Assembly (NCBI RefSeq): GCF_026341275.1
Contig: NZ_JAIFZO010000001.1
Location: 325,910-389,909, forward strand
DNA from: Streptomyces ortus
GTDB taxonomy: Bacteria > Actinomycetota > Actinomycetes > Streptomycetales > Streptomycetaceae
DNA: 64,000 bases
Reading direction: 5' to 3'
Shown here piece by piece: positions 33,271 through 42,850 of this stretch (positions are counted from its first letter, which is position 1; each line of letters opens with the position of its first letter). Under the pieces are notes generated by a model. That model saw nothing but the letters and a program-made list of their open reading frames with translations, was not told the DNA's origin and did no database searches. The position numbers and the translations under genes were made by a program.

Positions 33271-35169
33271 TCAGTCGGTCCGCCCCGTCCCGGCGAGCGA
33301 GGCCCGCTGCCGTGCCGCACGCACCGCCGCGGACAGCGCGGCGATGTCGTAGGCGCCGTGATGGCGGCGGCCGTTGACGAAGAACGTCGGTGTGCCCGAC
33401 ACCCCGCTGAGGTCGGCGGACTCCACGTCCGCGGCGACCCGGGCAGCGCCCGTACCGGCCCGGAGGTCGGCGCGGAAGCGGTCGATGTCGAGGCCGATCT
33501 CCGCCGCGTAGCGCAGCAGGTCCTTGGGCAGCAGATCCCCTTGATGCCGCATCAGCTGCTCGTGCATCTCCCAGTAGGCGCCCTGCCGGTCGGCGGCCTC
33601 GGCGGCCTCCGCCGCGAGCTGCGCGCCCGGGTGCACGTCCGGGAGCGGCAGATGCCGCCACACGTACCGTACGTCGCCGAAGTCGGCGAGCAGCTCGCGC
33701 ACCACGGGCTCGGCCAGCCCGCAGTAGGGGCACTCGAAGTCCCCGTACTCCAGGAGCGTCACGGGTGCGTCCCGGGGGCCGCGTACGTGGTCGCGGTCCA
33801 TGTCGACGGGGTCGCTGAGGTCGACGATGCTCTGCCCCGTGCCCAGCAGGGCGCGGGCCCGGGACGGCCCGGACAGCGCGCCGGTCACGGCGGTGACCAG
33901 CCAGGCGAGCAGGAACGAGCAGAGTACGGCGCCGAGGACGCCGATCTTCGCCTGCTCCAGCCGGTCGCCGTCGAAGGCGAGCGTGGCGATCAGCAGGGAC
34001 ACGGTGAAGCCCACCCCGGCCAGGGTGCCGCCCGCGGAGATGGCGCCCCAGCCGACCGGCGGACGCAGGCGCCCCTTGCTGGCCCGGGTGGTGAGCCAGG
34101 TCGCGCCGATGATGCCGACCGGCTTGCCGAGCACGTAGCCGAGGAGGATGCCGAGGGTGACCGGTGAGGTGAACGCGCCGGTCAGCTGGTCGGCGCTGAG
34201 GGTGATCCCGGCGTTGGCGAGGGCGAACAGCGGCACGATCACATAGCTCGTCCAGGGGTGCAGCGTGCGCTGGAGCCGGTCGTTGGGGGAGAGCGTCGAG
34301 GCGATCTGGCGCCTCACGGTGCGTTCGAGTTCGGGGGTCGGCTGCTCACGGAAGCGCCGGAACTGTCTGCTGGCCTGCTCCAGGTCACCGCGCTCCGCCG
34401 GGCGGGCGTACGTCAGCAGTCCCATCGCGAGGCCGGTCACCACCGGGTCCACCCCCGACTTCAGCAGCGCCACCCAGATGGCCACGCCCAGGACGGCGTA
34501 CAGGGAGGGGACGCGCATGCCGAGGGTGCGGCGCACCAGCAGTACGACGGCGAAGAGGCCGAGCGCGGTCAGCAGCGCGGGCACGGCGATGGCCCCGCTG
34601 TACGCGAAGGCGATGACGGCCAGCGCCAGGAAGTCGTCGACGACGGCGACGGTGAGGATGAAGACCCGCAGACCGCCGGGCAGCCGGTTCCCGAAGACGG
34701 CGAGCATGCCCAGCGCGAAGGCCGTGTCCGTGGACATGGCGGCGCCCCAGCCGTGCGCGGAGTCCTCGCCCGCGTTGACCGCCAGATAGATCGCGACGGG
34801 TACGAGCATGCCGCTGAGCCCGGCGAGCAGCGGCAGGGTGATCCGCCGCCGCTCGCGCAGTTCGCCCATGTCGAACTCGCGGCGCGCCTCCAGGCCGACG
34901 ACGAAGAAGAACAGCGTCATCAGCCCGCTGTTCAGCCACTCGCGCAGCTCCAGGGAGACGCCGCCCGAGCCGACACGGACCGACAACTCGGTCTCCCACA
35001 GGGACGCGTACGAGCCGGCGCCGGTGTTGGCCCAGACGAGGGCGGCCAGTGCGCCGGTCAGCAGGAAGGCGGCGCTGCCGGTCTCCGTGCGCAGGAAGGC
35101 GCGCAAGGGGCTGCGGGGGGCGGTGCCGCACAGGGTCTGCAGCGCCGGCGGTGGGGTCTCGGATGGCAC
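33271..35169 (-). CDS. nhaA: NhaA-type Na+/H+ antiporter fused to a DsbA-like thioredoxin domain
   Basis: The protein of about 632 residues has two parts. Residues about 20-410 are a NhaA antiporter with roughly 12 helices, including [17 protein letters not shown] and [16 protein letters not shown], and the paired Asp motif [13 protein letters not shown]. Residues about 425-620 form a DsbA/thioredoxin-like domain with the active site FECPYCG and [13 protein letters not shown] (cis-Pro loop). The fusion is known in actinobacteria. The start is uncertain: GTG at 35169 follows GAGGG at five bases, and GTG at 35208 extends it by 13 residues. It exchanges Na+ for H+; the thioredoxin part may control it by redox state or act on its own. 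Confidence 0.88.
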   Translation of the reverse strand: MPSETPPPALQTLCGTAPRSPLRAFLRTETGSAAFLLTGALAALVWANTGAGSYASLWETELSVRVGSGGVSLELREWLNSGLMTLFFFVVGLEARREFDMGELRERRRITLPLLAGLSGMLVPVAIYLAVNAGEDSAHGWGAAMSTDTAFALGMLAVFGNRLPGGLRVFILTVAVVDDFLALAVIAFAYSGAIAVPALLTALGLFAVVLLVRRTLGMRVPSLYAVLGVAIWVALLKSGVDPVVTGLAMGLLTYARPAERGDLEQASRQFRRFREQPTPELERTVRRQIASTLSPNDRLQRTLHPWTSYVIVPLFALANAGITLSADQLTGAFTSPVTLGILLGYVLGKPVGIIGATWLTTRASKGRLRPPVGWGAISAGGTLAGVGFTVSLLIATLAFDGDRLEQAKIGVLGAVLCSFLLAWLVTAVTGALSGPSRARALLGTGQSIVDLSDPVDMDRDHVRGPRDAPVTLLEYGDFECPYCGLAEPVVRELLADFGDVRYVWRHLPLPDVHPGAQLAAEAAEAADRQGAYWEMHEQLMRHQGDLLPKDLLRYAAEIGLDIDRFRADLRAGTGAARVAADVESADLSGVSGTPTFFVNGRRHHGAYDIAALSAAVRAARQRASLAGTGRTD

Positions 35170-35233
35170 GGTCACCCTCTGATTCTGACCCCACTCATGA
35201 TCCGGCACCCGACGGGGGCGCCGGGCGGCGGCG

Positions 35234-36547
35234 TCAGCGGTGCGCCGTCGAGGAGAGCAGCATCGGCAGGGAGACGTAGTCGGCGAGCGCCCGCTGGCCG
35301 GCGATGTTGGCGTGGATGCCGTCGCCGGTGTCGTACGCCGGATTGATGCTGTTGGGCTTCAGCGGGTCCTTCAGTACCTGGTCGAAGTCCATCACGCCGT
35401 CGCAGGTCCCGTCGCAGGTGTTCCCCTTCTTGACGTGGGTGCCCACCGTGTGGCGGTCGAGGTTGTTCCGGTCGGTGTAGCCGGGACGGGGGGTGATCGG
35501 CGTGACGTAGACCTTGATCCCGGCGGCCCGCAGCCGCTCGAACACCGCGTCGTAGCTGCGCAGGATCAGCTCGGCGTCGCAGCCGTTGGCCAGGTCGTTC
35601 GTGCCGTAGTAGTAGAGGACCCCGGTCACCCCGTGCAGGGCGAGCACATCGCGGTCCAGCCGGGACGCCGCGTCGAGACCCCGTATCCCGGCGGGATTGC
35701 GGGGGCAGTCGGCCGAACTGGTCGTGCCGCCGATGCCCGCGTTGGCGATCGCGAGCTGCCGGGTGCGGGGGAGTTCGGCGGTGATGCGGCGGGCGAGGTC
35801 GTCCGTCCACCGGTGGTCGGTCCCCTCGGGCGTGCAGCCCGGCCCGCAGTCGGTGCTGCCGGTCCCGTCGACCACCGAGCTCCCGTACGCGACGATCGTG
35901 CCCCTGAGCTTAGGGCTGTGCACGTCGACGGCGCTGACCAGGTAGGTGGAGCCCACCGTCTGCGTGTACGCGTCACCGCTCGCCTCGGCCGTGTGGTCAC
36001 CGGAGCCGGGCGCGGTCAGGTAGTTGGAGCGGAACGCGCCGGTGTGCCGTCCCGGCGCGACCGTGCCGGACACCGACAGGGAGACCGCGACGTCGTCCTG
36101 CGCACGAGTCTTGAGCGCCGCCGCGTCGCTCCACACCTCGCCGCCGGCCGGTACGACGACCTCGCGCCGGCCGTCGAAGGTGACGGGGAGGACATCGCCC
36201 TCGACGGCCGCGCCGTCTCCGGCGCTGTGGCCGACGGTGGCGGCGTCCACGGTGAGCGGCGTCGTGCCGAAGGTGTTCTGGATCCGGACCCGCAGTGCCC
36301 CGCCGCCCTGCCCGAGATGGGTGATCATGCGAACGGACTGGTCACGCAGCGGAGTCGGGGCGAGTTCCTGCTGGGACTGGGCCCAGGAAGTGAACCAGGC
36401 GCGGCCGGCCGAGGAGGAGGGGGCGGTGGCCGCGGTGGTCTCCGCGGTGGCGGCCGTGGTCGCGGAGACCGCCGACCCCGACGCGAGAAGCGTCAGGGCC
36501 AGGGCCGGCGCCGCACGGCGCGGGGAGGGCATACGGAAAGGGGGCAT
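35234..36547 (-). CDS. Secreted SGNH/GDSL-family hydrolase
   Basis: The 437-residue protein has an N-terminal signal peptide (basic start, then [17 protein letters not shown]) and a Thr/Ala-rich linker, followed by a beta-rich segment (about 50-210) and an SGNH esterase domain. Catalytic elements are YGSSVVDG (Ser nucleophile), IANAGIGGT (block II Gly), YYGTNDL (block III Asn) and GDGIHAN (Asp-x-x-His). Cys pairs (DCGPGC, CDGTCDG) suit an extracellular disulfide-containing enzyme. The substrates of this group are usually lipid or carbohydrate esters. It is monocistronic. Confidence 0.88.
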   Translation of the reverse strand: MPPFRMPSPRRAAPALALTLLASGSAVSATTAATAETTAATAPSSSAGRAWFTSWAQSQQELAPTPLRDQSVRMITHLGQGGGALRVRIQNTFGTTPLTVDAATVGHSAGDGAAVEGDVLPVTFDGRREVVVPAGGEVWSDAAALKTRAQDDVAVSLSVSGTVAPGRHTGAFRSNYLTAPGSGDHTAEASGDAYTQTVGSTYLVSAVDVHSPKLRGTIVAYGSSVVDGTGSTDCGPGCTPEGTDHRWTDDLARRITAELPRTRQLAIANAGIGGTTSSADCPRNPAGIRGLDAASRLDRDVLALHGVTGVLYYYGTNDLANGCDAELILRSYDAVFERLRAAGIKVYVTPITPRPGYTDRNNLDRHTVGTHVKKGNTCDGTCDGVMDFDQVLKDPLKPNSINPAYDTGDGIHANIAGQRALADYVSLPMLLSSTAHR

Positions 36548-36697
36548 GGAGGTCCCTTCGGTGACGTACGGTCCCGGCGCGCAGGCACAACTGCCGGGAC
36601 CCGGCGGCTCATTCCCGTATGGCCTGCCCCTGGGGCTCCTGCGTCAGACGTGACGGCCGGTGCCAATTACCGGATCACTTAGGGGAGTTGCCGCCGC

Positions 36698-36723
36698 GCC
36701 CGGCCCCTGGTGAGGGGCCGGGC
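36698..36723 (-). terminator. Hairpin after the DUF574 methyltransferase gene
   Basis: An 11-bp perfect GC stem (36698-36708 with 36713-36723, loop GGTG) sits 15 bases past the stop of the leftward methyltransferase gene. Confidence 0.7.
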
Positions 36724-36737
36724 CGAGAACCCCGTGG

Positions 36738-37526
36738 TCACGAAACGCGGGCCACACCCGTGTAGATGCCGCTGCCGTCGGCCTCCCGCACCTTCCCCGA
36801 GGCGTCCCACTCCGTGGCCGTCACCAGGCCCGGCGGCATCAGTTCGAGGCCGTCGAAGAACCGCTCCACCTCCGCCCGGGTGCGGAATCCGAGCTGGATG
36901 CCGCCCTTGGCGTACTCGGCGGTGACCTGGGCCGCCAGTTCCGGATACAGGTCGGAGGCCGCGTGCGACAGCACCAGATAGCTGCCCGGCGGCAGGGTGG
37001 CGACCAGGTCGCGGACGATGGAGTGGGCGTCCTGCTCGTCGGGGATGAAGTGCATGAGCGCGATCAGCGACAGCGCGATGGGACGGCTGAAGTCCAGGAC
37101 GCGCCGGGCGTGTTCGACGATCGCCTCCGGCTGCCGCACATCGGCCTCGATGTAGTCGGTGACTCCGCCGGGACGGCTGACCAGCAGCGCCTCGGCGTGC
37201 CGCAGCACGATCGGGTCGTTGTCGGTGTACACGACCTTCGCCGTCGGCACGATCTCCTGCACGATCTGATGGAGATTGGGCTCGGTGGGGATGCCCGTAC
37301 CGATGTCCAGGAACTGGTCGACGCCCTGGGCGGCCAGCCAGGCGGCGGCCCGGTGCATGAACTGCCGGTTCTGCCGGGCCGCGTCCTTCGCCTCGGGCGG
37401 CAGTTTCTCGCCCACCGCCTCGTCGACCGGGTAGTTGTCCTTGCCGCCCAGCAGCCAGTCATAGACCCGCGCGGGGTGCGCCTTGTCGGTAACGATCTGC
37501 GAGAACCGCTGTGGTTCGGTCGACAT
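36738..37526 (-). CDS. SAM-dependent methyltransferase, DUF574 (SAV2177) family
   Basis: The 262-residue protein matches the actinobacterial DUF574 group. It has the signature ARVYDWLLGGKDNYPVD near the N-terminus, a SAM-binding loop FLDIGTGIP, VYTDNDPIVL and the later LSLIALMHFIPD. Streptomyces genomes carry many copies, often without known substrates. The ATG at 37526 has GGAG nine bases upstream; a start five codons earlier is possible. It is cytoplasmic. No partner gene is evident, so no pathway is assigned. Confidence 0.88.
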   Translation of the reverse strand: MSTEPQRFSQIVTDKAHPARVYDWLLGGKDNYPVDEAVGEKLPPEAKDAARQNRQFMHRAAAWLAAQGVDQFLDIGTGIPTEPNLHQIVQEIVPTAKVVYTDNDPIVLRHAEALLVSRPGGVTDYIEADVRQPEAIVEHARRVLDFSRPIALSLIALMHFIPDEQDAHSIVRDLVATLPPGSYLVLSHAASDLYPELAAQVTAEYAKGGIQLGFRTRAEVERFFDGLELMPPGLVTATEWDASGKVREADGSGIYTGVARVS

Positions 37527-37591
37527 GACAAGCAACTCCATCGCGCCAAAGAACGGGTTGGATCAACTATTGATCACGTCAGTGGAGTACA

Positions 37592-38275
37592 TCATGTGCT
37601 TCGCGCGGGAGGGAAGCGCCGGGCGTACGAGACCATCGCGAGCGCCACCGTCAACGCGCCCAGGAGCCAGCCGCCGAGCACGTCCGTCGACCAGTGCACG
37701 CCCAGCCAGATCCGGGTGAACCCCACCCCGGCGACGGACACCACCGCCACGGCCAGCGCGACCCGCCACAGGACGCGCCCGGCGCCGTACAGGCGCAGGA
37801 CCCACAGCAGCAGGCCGCACGCCACCATGGCCGTCATGGCGTGCCCGGACGGGAAGGCCGCGAAGTGGGCGGAGTCCACCGGGTCGGACCAGACGGGGCG
37901 CTCGCGGTCCACGGCCGCCTTGATCCCCTGCGAGAGGAGCGCGGCGAGGACACAGGTGGCCGTCAGCCACAGGGCGAGCCACCACGCGCCGTGGTGCAGC
38001 ACCAGCCAGAGCACGGTGACGGCGATCAGGGCCCGCATCGTCCAGGGATCCCACACCCAGTCGGTGAGGATGCGGAACGCCTGCGTCAGGTCCGGGTCGT
38101 CGACCGCCCAGCGGTGGGTGGTACGGGCGATGTCGCCGTCCAGGGCCATGAGCGGCTCCCAGGAGGCCGCGACCAGGACGAGCAGCAGCACGGTGGGCGG
38201 AGCGAGAGCCATGGCAACGCGCAGGGCGATCCCGGGGCCGGTCGCGTGGGGCGGCGAGTCGACGGGAGAGTGCAT
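37592..38275 (-). CDS. PAP2-family membrane phosphatase
   Basis: The 227-residue membrane protein has five or six helices and all three phosphatidic-acid-phosphatase motifs: KAAVDRERP, FPSGHAM and TRIWLGVHWSTDVLGG, holding the catalytic His residues and the Asp. These enzymes hydrolyse lipid phosphates or pyrophosphates such as undecaprenyl or phosphatidyl phosphates on the outer membrane face. It stands between the DUF574 gene and the M56 peptidase gene in the same direction, with short gaps. Co-transcription with the peptidase gene is possible. Confidence 0.88.
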   Translation of the reverse strand: MHSPVDSPPHATGPGIALRVAMALAPPTVLLLVLVAASWEPLMALDGDIARTTHRWAVDDPDLTQAFRILTDWVWDPWTMRALIAVTVLWLVLHHGAWWLALWLTATCVLAALLSQGIKAAVDRERPVWSDPVDSAHFAAFPSGHAMTAMVACGLLLWVLRLYGAGRVLWRVALAVAVVSVAGVGFTRIWLGVHWSTDVLGGWLLGALTVALAMVSYARRFPPARST

Positions 38276-38343
38276 ACGCCGATCCTCGCCGACAGGTGGG
38301 GCCCGAGGCGAACCCGGGGCTTTCCCGCGTGTGCCGCCTCCCC

Positions 38344-39276
38344 TTACCCGAGCGCCCGCAGCCCCGGCCCGAAGGCCACCAGGAGCGGGATCACCGGCAC
38401 CAGCGCCGCCGCCGCGGTGAGCCTCAGCCGGTGAGTGGGCGGGAGCCGGTCCGGGGGAGTGAGCAGCCGGTGGACCCGCTGCGGAACGTGGGCCTGCGGG
38501 GTGGGGCAGGGGCCGAACACCCTGCGGTCCTCGTTGAGTTCCACCAGGGCGAGGGCCGTCGTCAGCCGGCCGAACCGGCGCGAGGCCATGTCGTCGGCGG
38601 CGAGTTCCACCAGGCGGTGCATCTCGTCGCGGAACGCCGCGAACACCGGGACCTGCGGAAAGCCGCCCGCCAGCGCCGCCGAGGAGTGCAGCAGCCAGTT
38701 GTGCCGGGCGCGCGCGTGGCCCTGCTCATGGGCGAGCACGGCGTCCAGCTGCTGTCCCTTGAGGCGGCGCAACGCGGCGGTGGTGATGACCAGTTGGGGC
38801 GCGGCACCGGGCAGCCACCAGGCGTCGGGACGCTCCCCCTCCAGGACGACCAGCCGCTCACCGCCCGGCTCCTCACCGGGCAACAGCGGTGCGCGTACCA
38901 GGAGTTCGGCGCGCCGGCGGCGGCGTCGGGCCGCGGCCCGGCCGATCTCGCGGGCCAGCATGGCCGCGCTCCACGCACCGCCGATTGCCAGCGTCACCGC
39001 CGTCGTCGCGGCCCAGGGGCCACCGGCGAGCGCGTAGGCCTCCACCACGGAGTGCGGAGCGGGGGCGAAGAGCCGGCCGCGCACCGCCTGCCAGGCGGCG
39101 GACGCGCTGAGCGCCATCGACAGCAGGCAGCAGAGCAGCACGGCCACCACCACGCACTGCCACGCCCACAGGGCGACCACCGGTTCACGGTCCTGCCAGG
39201 TCGCCCGCGCGAGCAGCCGCGGAGCGAGAACGGCGGCCAGGGCGCCGAGCAGCAACAGTGCTGCGGGGACCATCAT
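38344..39276 (-). CDS. M56/BlaR1-type membrane metallopeptidase
   Basis: The 310-residue protein has three N-terminal helices, a cytoplasmic zinc-peptidase domain with H183-E-Q-G-H187 and a downstream VELAADDMA that may hold the third ligand, and a final helix. This is the layout of M56 peptidases, which usually cleave a BlaI/MecI-type repressor encoded next to them. No BlaI gene is present here on either side. Inverted half-sites upstream (39313-39357) resemble BlaI-type control. The extracellular sensor domain of BlaR1 is missing, as in most actinobacterial members. Confidence 0.85.
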   Translation of the reverse strand: MMVPAALLLLGALAAVLAPRLLARATWQDREPVVALWAWQCVVVAVLLCCLLSMALSASAAWQAVRGRLFAPAPHSVVEAYALAGGPWAATTAVTLAIGGAWSAAMLAREIGRAAARRRRRRAELLVRAPLLPGEEPGGERLVVLEGERPDAWWLPGAAPQLVITTAALRRLKGQQLDAVLAHEQGHARARHNWLLHSSAALAGGFPQVPVFAAFRDEMHRLVELAADDMASRRFGRLTTALALVELNEDRRVFGPCPTPQAHVPQRVHRLLTPPDRLPPTHRLRLTAAAALVPVIPLLVAFGPGLRALG

Positions 39277-39312
39277 GGAGGCAGCCTATGAGCGCGGCGG
39301 TGCCGCCGGATA

Positions 39313-39357
39313 CGACTGTTCGCGGCAAGTGACGCAGACCACGATTCCGTACAGTCG
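39313..39357 (-). promoter_or_regulatory. Inverted CGACTGT/ACAGTCG half-sites upstream of the M56 peptidase
   Basis: CGACTGT at 39313-39319 and its exact reverse complement ACAGTCG at 39351-39357 flank the promoter region of the peptidase gene. BlaI/CopY-type repressors bind TACGAC/GTCGTA-like sequences in actinobacteria, so these could be operator half-sites; this is an inference. Confidence 0.35.
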
Positions 39358-39366
39358 CGAATCCCC

Positions 39367-39906
39367 TCAGAGGGTGAGGAGCATCGCCAGCATCCCTATG
39401 CCCATGGAGAGCCGGCACGCCCGCGCCAGCTCCAGCCGGTCGCCCCAGCCGGGCGCGCCGAGAGCTCCCGCCGGACCGCCGGCCGCGACGGGTACCAGCC
39501 GGGTCCCCGTCCACAGCACGTACGCCGTGAAGTACAGGAGGAGGCCGCCCGTCAGGACGGGTATCCCCGCGTGGGTCCCGGTCGCCGCCATCGCGGCCAT
39601 GTACACCATGGCGAGGGCGCCCACCAGATGGTGCAGATGGTGGGCGCTGCCGCGGGCCGCCCACAGGGCGCGCAAGGCGGCGGCCCCGAACACGGCCGCG
39701 TAGACGGCCCAGGCCCAGCGCGGCGGCGCCAGTACCGCCGCGGGCACCGCCATCGCGGCCATGCCGAATCCCATCAGCGCCTCGCCGCCGGCGGCGAGGC
39801 GCTGCTCCTCGACCCGGCTGCGCATCCTGAGCAGGCAGTACGCCCCGGTCGCCGTGCACAGCGCGACGAGCAGCCAGCCGGACGATCCCGCTCCCGGTCC
39901 GTGCAC
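39367..39906 (-). CDS. DUF5134-type membrane protein
   Basis: The 179-residue protein starts at a GTG at 39906 with GGAGG nine bases upstream; the longer frame to 39975 lacks a ribosome site. It has five or six hydrophobic segments. His-rich loops (ARGSAHHLHHLVGALAM) could bind metal or haem. The overall look matches DUF5134 membrane proteins of Streptomyces, which have no known function. The stop is 90 bases before the M56 peptidase start, so the two may share a transcript. Confidence 0.75.
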   Translation of the reverse strand: MHGPGAGSSGWLLVALCTATGAYCLLRMRSRVEEQRLAAGGEALMGFGMAAMAVPAAVLAPPRWAWAVYAAVFGAAALRALWAARGSAHHLHHLVGALAMVYMAAMAATGTHAGIPVLTGGLLLYFTAYVLWTGTRLVPVAAGGPAGALGAPGWGDRLELARACRLSMGIGMLAMLLTL

Positions 39907-40058
39907 CGGGCACCTCCCCGCTCGACGGTGTCGGACAATCCGGTCGAAGTGATGCCCAGGCCGGAGCGCCCACAAGCGGGCGCAAGCGAGCGCAGGGGCG
40001 TACAGGGGGAGCGTGCGGGGGGTGCGTCGTCGGTGACGGCACGGACGACGGTCTATCG

Positions 40059-40072
40059 TTTACTAGTAAAAT
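40059..40072 (+). promoter_or_regulatory. Perfect palindrome over the -10 box, likely MarR operator
   Basis: TTTACTAGTAAA (40059-40070) is a perfect 12-bp palindrome. It overlaps a strong -10 element TAAAAT (40067-40072) located 18 bases before the FUSC start codon. The second gene of that operon encodes a MarR protein, so autoregulation through this site is likely. Confidence 0.65.
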
Positions 40073-40090
40073 ACCTGCTAACCTTCTGGG

Positions 40091-41842
40091 ATGAGCAGTG
40101 TCCGTGCCCGCCACCGTGCCGCCCCCGTCCGCCGACTGCCCCTCGCGGGCGTCCTGCGCCTCAACCGCCCCTCCGACATCTGGTTCAAGCCCGCGTTGAG
40201 CGTGGTCGTCGCGGTCGGCGTGCCGAACCTGACACTGCTGGCGCTCGGCCGGCTGGACCTCGCCCTGTACTCCATGGCCGGCTCCCTCTGCGCGCTCTAC
40301 GCCCACAACCTCCCGTACGCGGCCCGCGGCCGTGCCCTCGCGTGGGTCGTCCTCGGGATGCTTGCCTCGGTCGCGATCGCCCTGGTCACGGCGTCGCTCA
40401 CGTCATCCGCTGTGGTCCTGGTCGCGGTCGGCGCGCTGCTCGCCGCCGCGCACAAGGCAGTGAGCGACCTGACACGGATCGGCCCGCCCGGACCGGTGAT
40501 CTTCACCTTCATCAGCTCCGCCTCCCTCTTCGCGCCCCAGACGCTCGGCCAGGTCCCCGGCCATCTCGCCCTCGCCGCCGGGGCAGGCGCCTGGGCCTGG
40601 CTCATCGGCATGGCACCGGGCCTGGTACGCCCGCACGGCCCCGAGCGCCGGGCCACGGCCCGCGCCCTGAACGCGGCTGCCGCGTACGTGGACCTCTACG
40701 TGGACGCGGACGGGCCGGTGTCCGCCTCCGGCAGCCGCGGCGCGGGCCACGAGCGGGCCCGCGCCGAGGCTGCCGCCGCCGTGCACGCCGCCTGGCAGTC
40801 GCTGCTTGCCGCCGGCGCGCGGCCGGAGCCCCGCCGCGCCCTCGAAGGGCTCGTCGTGCGGGCCGAGGTCGCGCTCGCGGCCCCCGCCGACACGGACCCC
40901 GCCCGACTGCGCGCCTGGGCGCGCGACCTGCGCGGCACGAACCCCGTACCCCGGGTGGCGTCCGGGTGGGACGCGGACGAACTGCTCGGCGTGGAGGTCG
41001 AACTGGCGGAGGCGGGACGACCGACTCCAGGAAAGAGCGGAAAGAGCGGGAAGAGCGGGAAGAATCCGAGGAACGGGACGAGGTGGTGGACCGGCAGGCT
41101 GGCCCCCCTCCTCCCGCTGGCCCTGCGCACCGCGCTCGGTTGCGCCCTCGCCGGTTACGTGTCCCTGGCGCTCGGCGTCGGCCGCCCGTACTGGGCCCTG
41201 GTCACCGCGGCCTCGCTCTACCAGGCGAACCTCATGCTGACCTGGAGCCGGGGCGTCCAGCGCGTCGTCGGTAACCTCGTCGGCGTCCTCCTCTTCGCGG
41301 CTGTCGCCCCGCTCGCCCACCTCGGCCCCGCCGCCCTGGTCCTGTGCTGCCTCGCCTTCAACTTCGGCGCGGAGGCGCTGATCAGCCGCAACTACTGGCT
41401 CGGCAGTATCTGCGTGACGCCGATGGCGCTGCTGATCACCGAGTTCACCGGCTTCCAGGAGCCCGCCGCGCTGATGGCGGACCGGGTCGTGGACACGGTG
41501 GTCGGCGCGGTCGTCGGTTTCGTGGCTGCGGTCGCCGTCACCAACCGGCGTGCCGGGGACCGGATCGAGGACGCGCTCGCCGCCGTGGAACGCGCCCGTG
41601 ACCACGCGGCACGGCTGATCGCAGCCGATCGGCCCGGCCCGGGCGCACTGGAGGCAGCCCGGCGTCGGCTGGCCGCCGCGCTCGTCGAACTGCGCGCCAC
41701 GGCCGACGCCGCGGCCGGCGAATGGTGGCTGCGCGCCCTGCCGCAGGAGCGGGTGATGCTGGCCGAGCAGGCCGGACACCGTACGCTCGCGGCGACGGTA
41801 CGACGGCAGGGACCGCACGTTCTGGAGGACGCAGAGGCATGA
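40091..41842 (+). CDS. FUSC-family membrane protein (aromatic-acid-exporter-like)
   Basis: The 583-residue protein has two membrane blocks (about residues 30-190 and 345-490), each of roughly six helices, separated by a soluble helical region. A short repeated basic linker (GKSGKSGKSGK) precedes the second block. This is the layout of FUSC/YccS-like proteins related to the AaeB efflux pump for aromatic acids. The start ATG at 40091 lacks a strong ribosome site, and the transcript may have a very short leader. It overlaps the MarR gene by four bases, and MarR-controlled FUSC exporters typically respond to phenolic compounds. Confidence 0.83.
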   Translation: MSSVRARHRAAPVRRLPLAGVLRLNRPSDIWFKPALSVVVAVGVPNLTLLALGRLDLALYSMAGSLCALYAHNLPYAARGRALAWVVLGMLASVAIALVTASLTSSAVVLVAVGALLAAAHKAVSDLTRIGPPGPVIFTFISSASLFAPQTLGQVPGHLALAAGAGAWAWLIGMAPGLVRPHGPERRATARALNAAAAYVDLYVDADGPVSASGSRGAGHERARAEAAAAVHAAWQSLLAAGARPEPRRALEGLVVRAEVALAAPADTDPARLRAWARDLRGTNPVPRVASGWDADELLGVEVELAEAGRPTPGKSGKSGKSGKNPRNGTRWWTGRLAPLLPLALRTALGCALAGYVSLALGVGRPYWALVTAASLYQANLMLTWSRGVQRVVGNLVGVLLFAAVAPLAHLGPAALVLCCLAFNFGAEALISRNYWLGSICVTPMALLITEFTGFQEPAALMADRVVDTVVGAVVGFVAAVAVTNRRAGDRIEDALAAVERARDHAARLIAADRPGPGALEAARRRLAAALVELRATADAAAGEWWLRALPQERVMLAEQAGHRTLAATVRRQGPHVLEDAEA

Positions 41843-42441
41843 CGGCAGCGAACGGTCGGAGGGCGGTCGGCGCCGACGCCGCCGGGGGCGGAGGACCGCA
41901 GGAGGACGGCGGAGGCGCCGGGGCAAGGCGGCCGGTGGCGGGCGACACGGTCGCCGCGGTGGTCCGGCAGTGGCGAACGGTCCATCCCGAGCTCGACACC
42001 GGGCCCATGGAGGTCATCGGCCGGATCAACCGCTGTGCCGCGCTCCTCCAGCAGGCCGAGGACGCGCCGCTGCGGCACGCCGGGCTGACCCGCCCCGAGT
42101 TCGACCTCCTCGGCGCACTGCGCCGCACGGGCCTCGAACTGACACCGGGCGAGCTGGCCCGGGAGACCTTCTCCTCCGGGGCCGCCGTCACCAAGCGGCT
42201 CAAGCAGCTGACCGAGCGCGGTCTGGTCGAGCGGCGCGGCGACACCCGCGACCGCCGCGTCGCGCATGTCCGCCTCACGGACACCGGGCGCGCCCTCGTC
42301 GACGGCATCCTCCCCGCGCAGCTCTCGTACGAGACGACGGTCCTCTCCGGCCTCACCACCCCCGACCAGAACACCCTCGCAACCCTGCTGGCGACCCTCC
42401 TCACCCAACTGGAGGGCCACCGGAACACCCCCCACACCTGA
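41839..42441 (+). CDS. MarR-family transcriptional regulator
   Basis: The 200-residue protein has a disordered Gly-rich N-terminus of about 45 residues and then a winged-helix domain with LTRPEFDLLGALRR and LARETFSSGAAVTKRLKQL, plus the wing RRGDTRDRRVAHVRLT conserved in MarR proteins. It overlaps the FUSC gene (ATGA). It probably represses the operon at the palindrome 40059-40070 and is released by a small aromatic ligand. A block of 124-bp tandem repeats starts just after its stop. Confidence 0.88.
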   Translation: MTAANGRRAVGADAAGGGGPQEDGGGAGARRPVAGDTVAAVVRQWRTVHPELDTGPMEVIGRINRCAALLQQAEDAPLRHAGLTRPEFDLLGALRRTGLELTPGELARETFSSGAAVTKRLKQLTERGLVERRGDTRDRRVAHVRLTDTGRALVDGILPAQLSYETTVLSGLTTPDQNTLATLLATLLTQLEGHRNTPHT

Positions 42442-42449
42442 ACGACACG

Positions 42450-42800
42450 ACCACCCCGGCCGCCGAGGCGCCCGTAAGGGGCGCGGGGAACGGCGCGACC
42501 AGCCCTTACGGCCGGCACGGTGCACCAGGAGGACGCATTCTTCGCTGACGCCCGGTGGTCGGGCGTATCCACGAGGGCCGGGCTGCCGAAGGCGCCCGAA
42601 GGGGGCGCGGGGAACGGCGCGGCCAGCCCTCACGGCCCGCACGGTGCACCAGGAGCACGCATTCCTCGCTGACGCCCGGTGGTCGGACGTATCCACGAGG
42701 GCCGGGCTGCCGAAGGCGCCCGAAGGGGGCGCGGGGAACGGCGCGACCAGCCCTCACGGCCCGCACAGTGCACGAACGACCCGCATCCGCCGCTGACGCC
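42450..42800. repeat. 124-bp tandem repeat, about 2.8 copies
   Basis: The element GCGCGGGGAACGGCGCG starts at 42481, 42605 and 42729, exactly 124 bases apart, and the sequences between copies are more than 85 % alike by eye. The unit includes a CACGGCCCGCACGGTGCACCAGGA-like segment and CGCTGACGCCCGGTGGTCGG. The same GGGGCGCGGGGAAC core recurs at 63.79 and 63.91 kb. The block fills the gap between the MarR gene and the Ppx/GppA-like gene; no gene is supported inside it. Confidence 0.88.
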
Positions 42801-42850
42801 CAGTCGCCAGACGCACCCGCAACGCCCCGGCCGGACGCTGAACCGGCGTC

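Noticed and set aside
42450..42800. CRISPR array
   Set aside because: Repeats are 124 bp, tandem and without short unique spacers; no cas genes are present.
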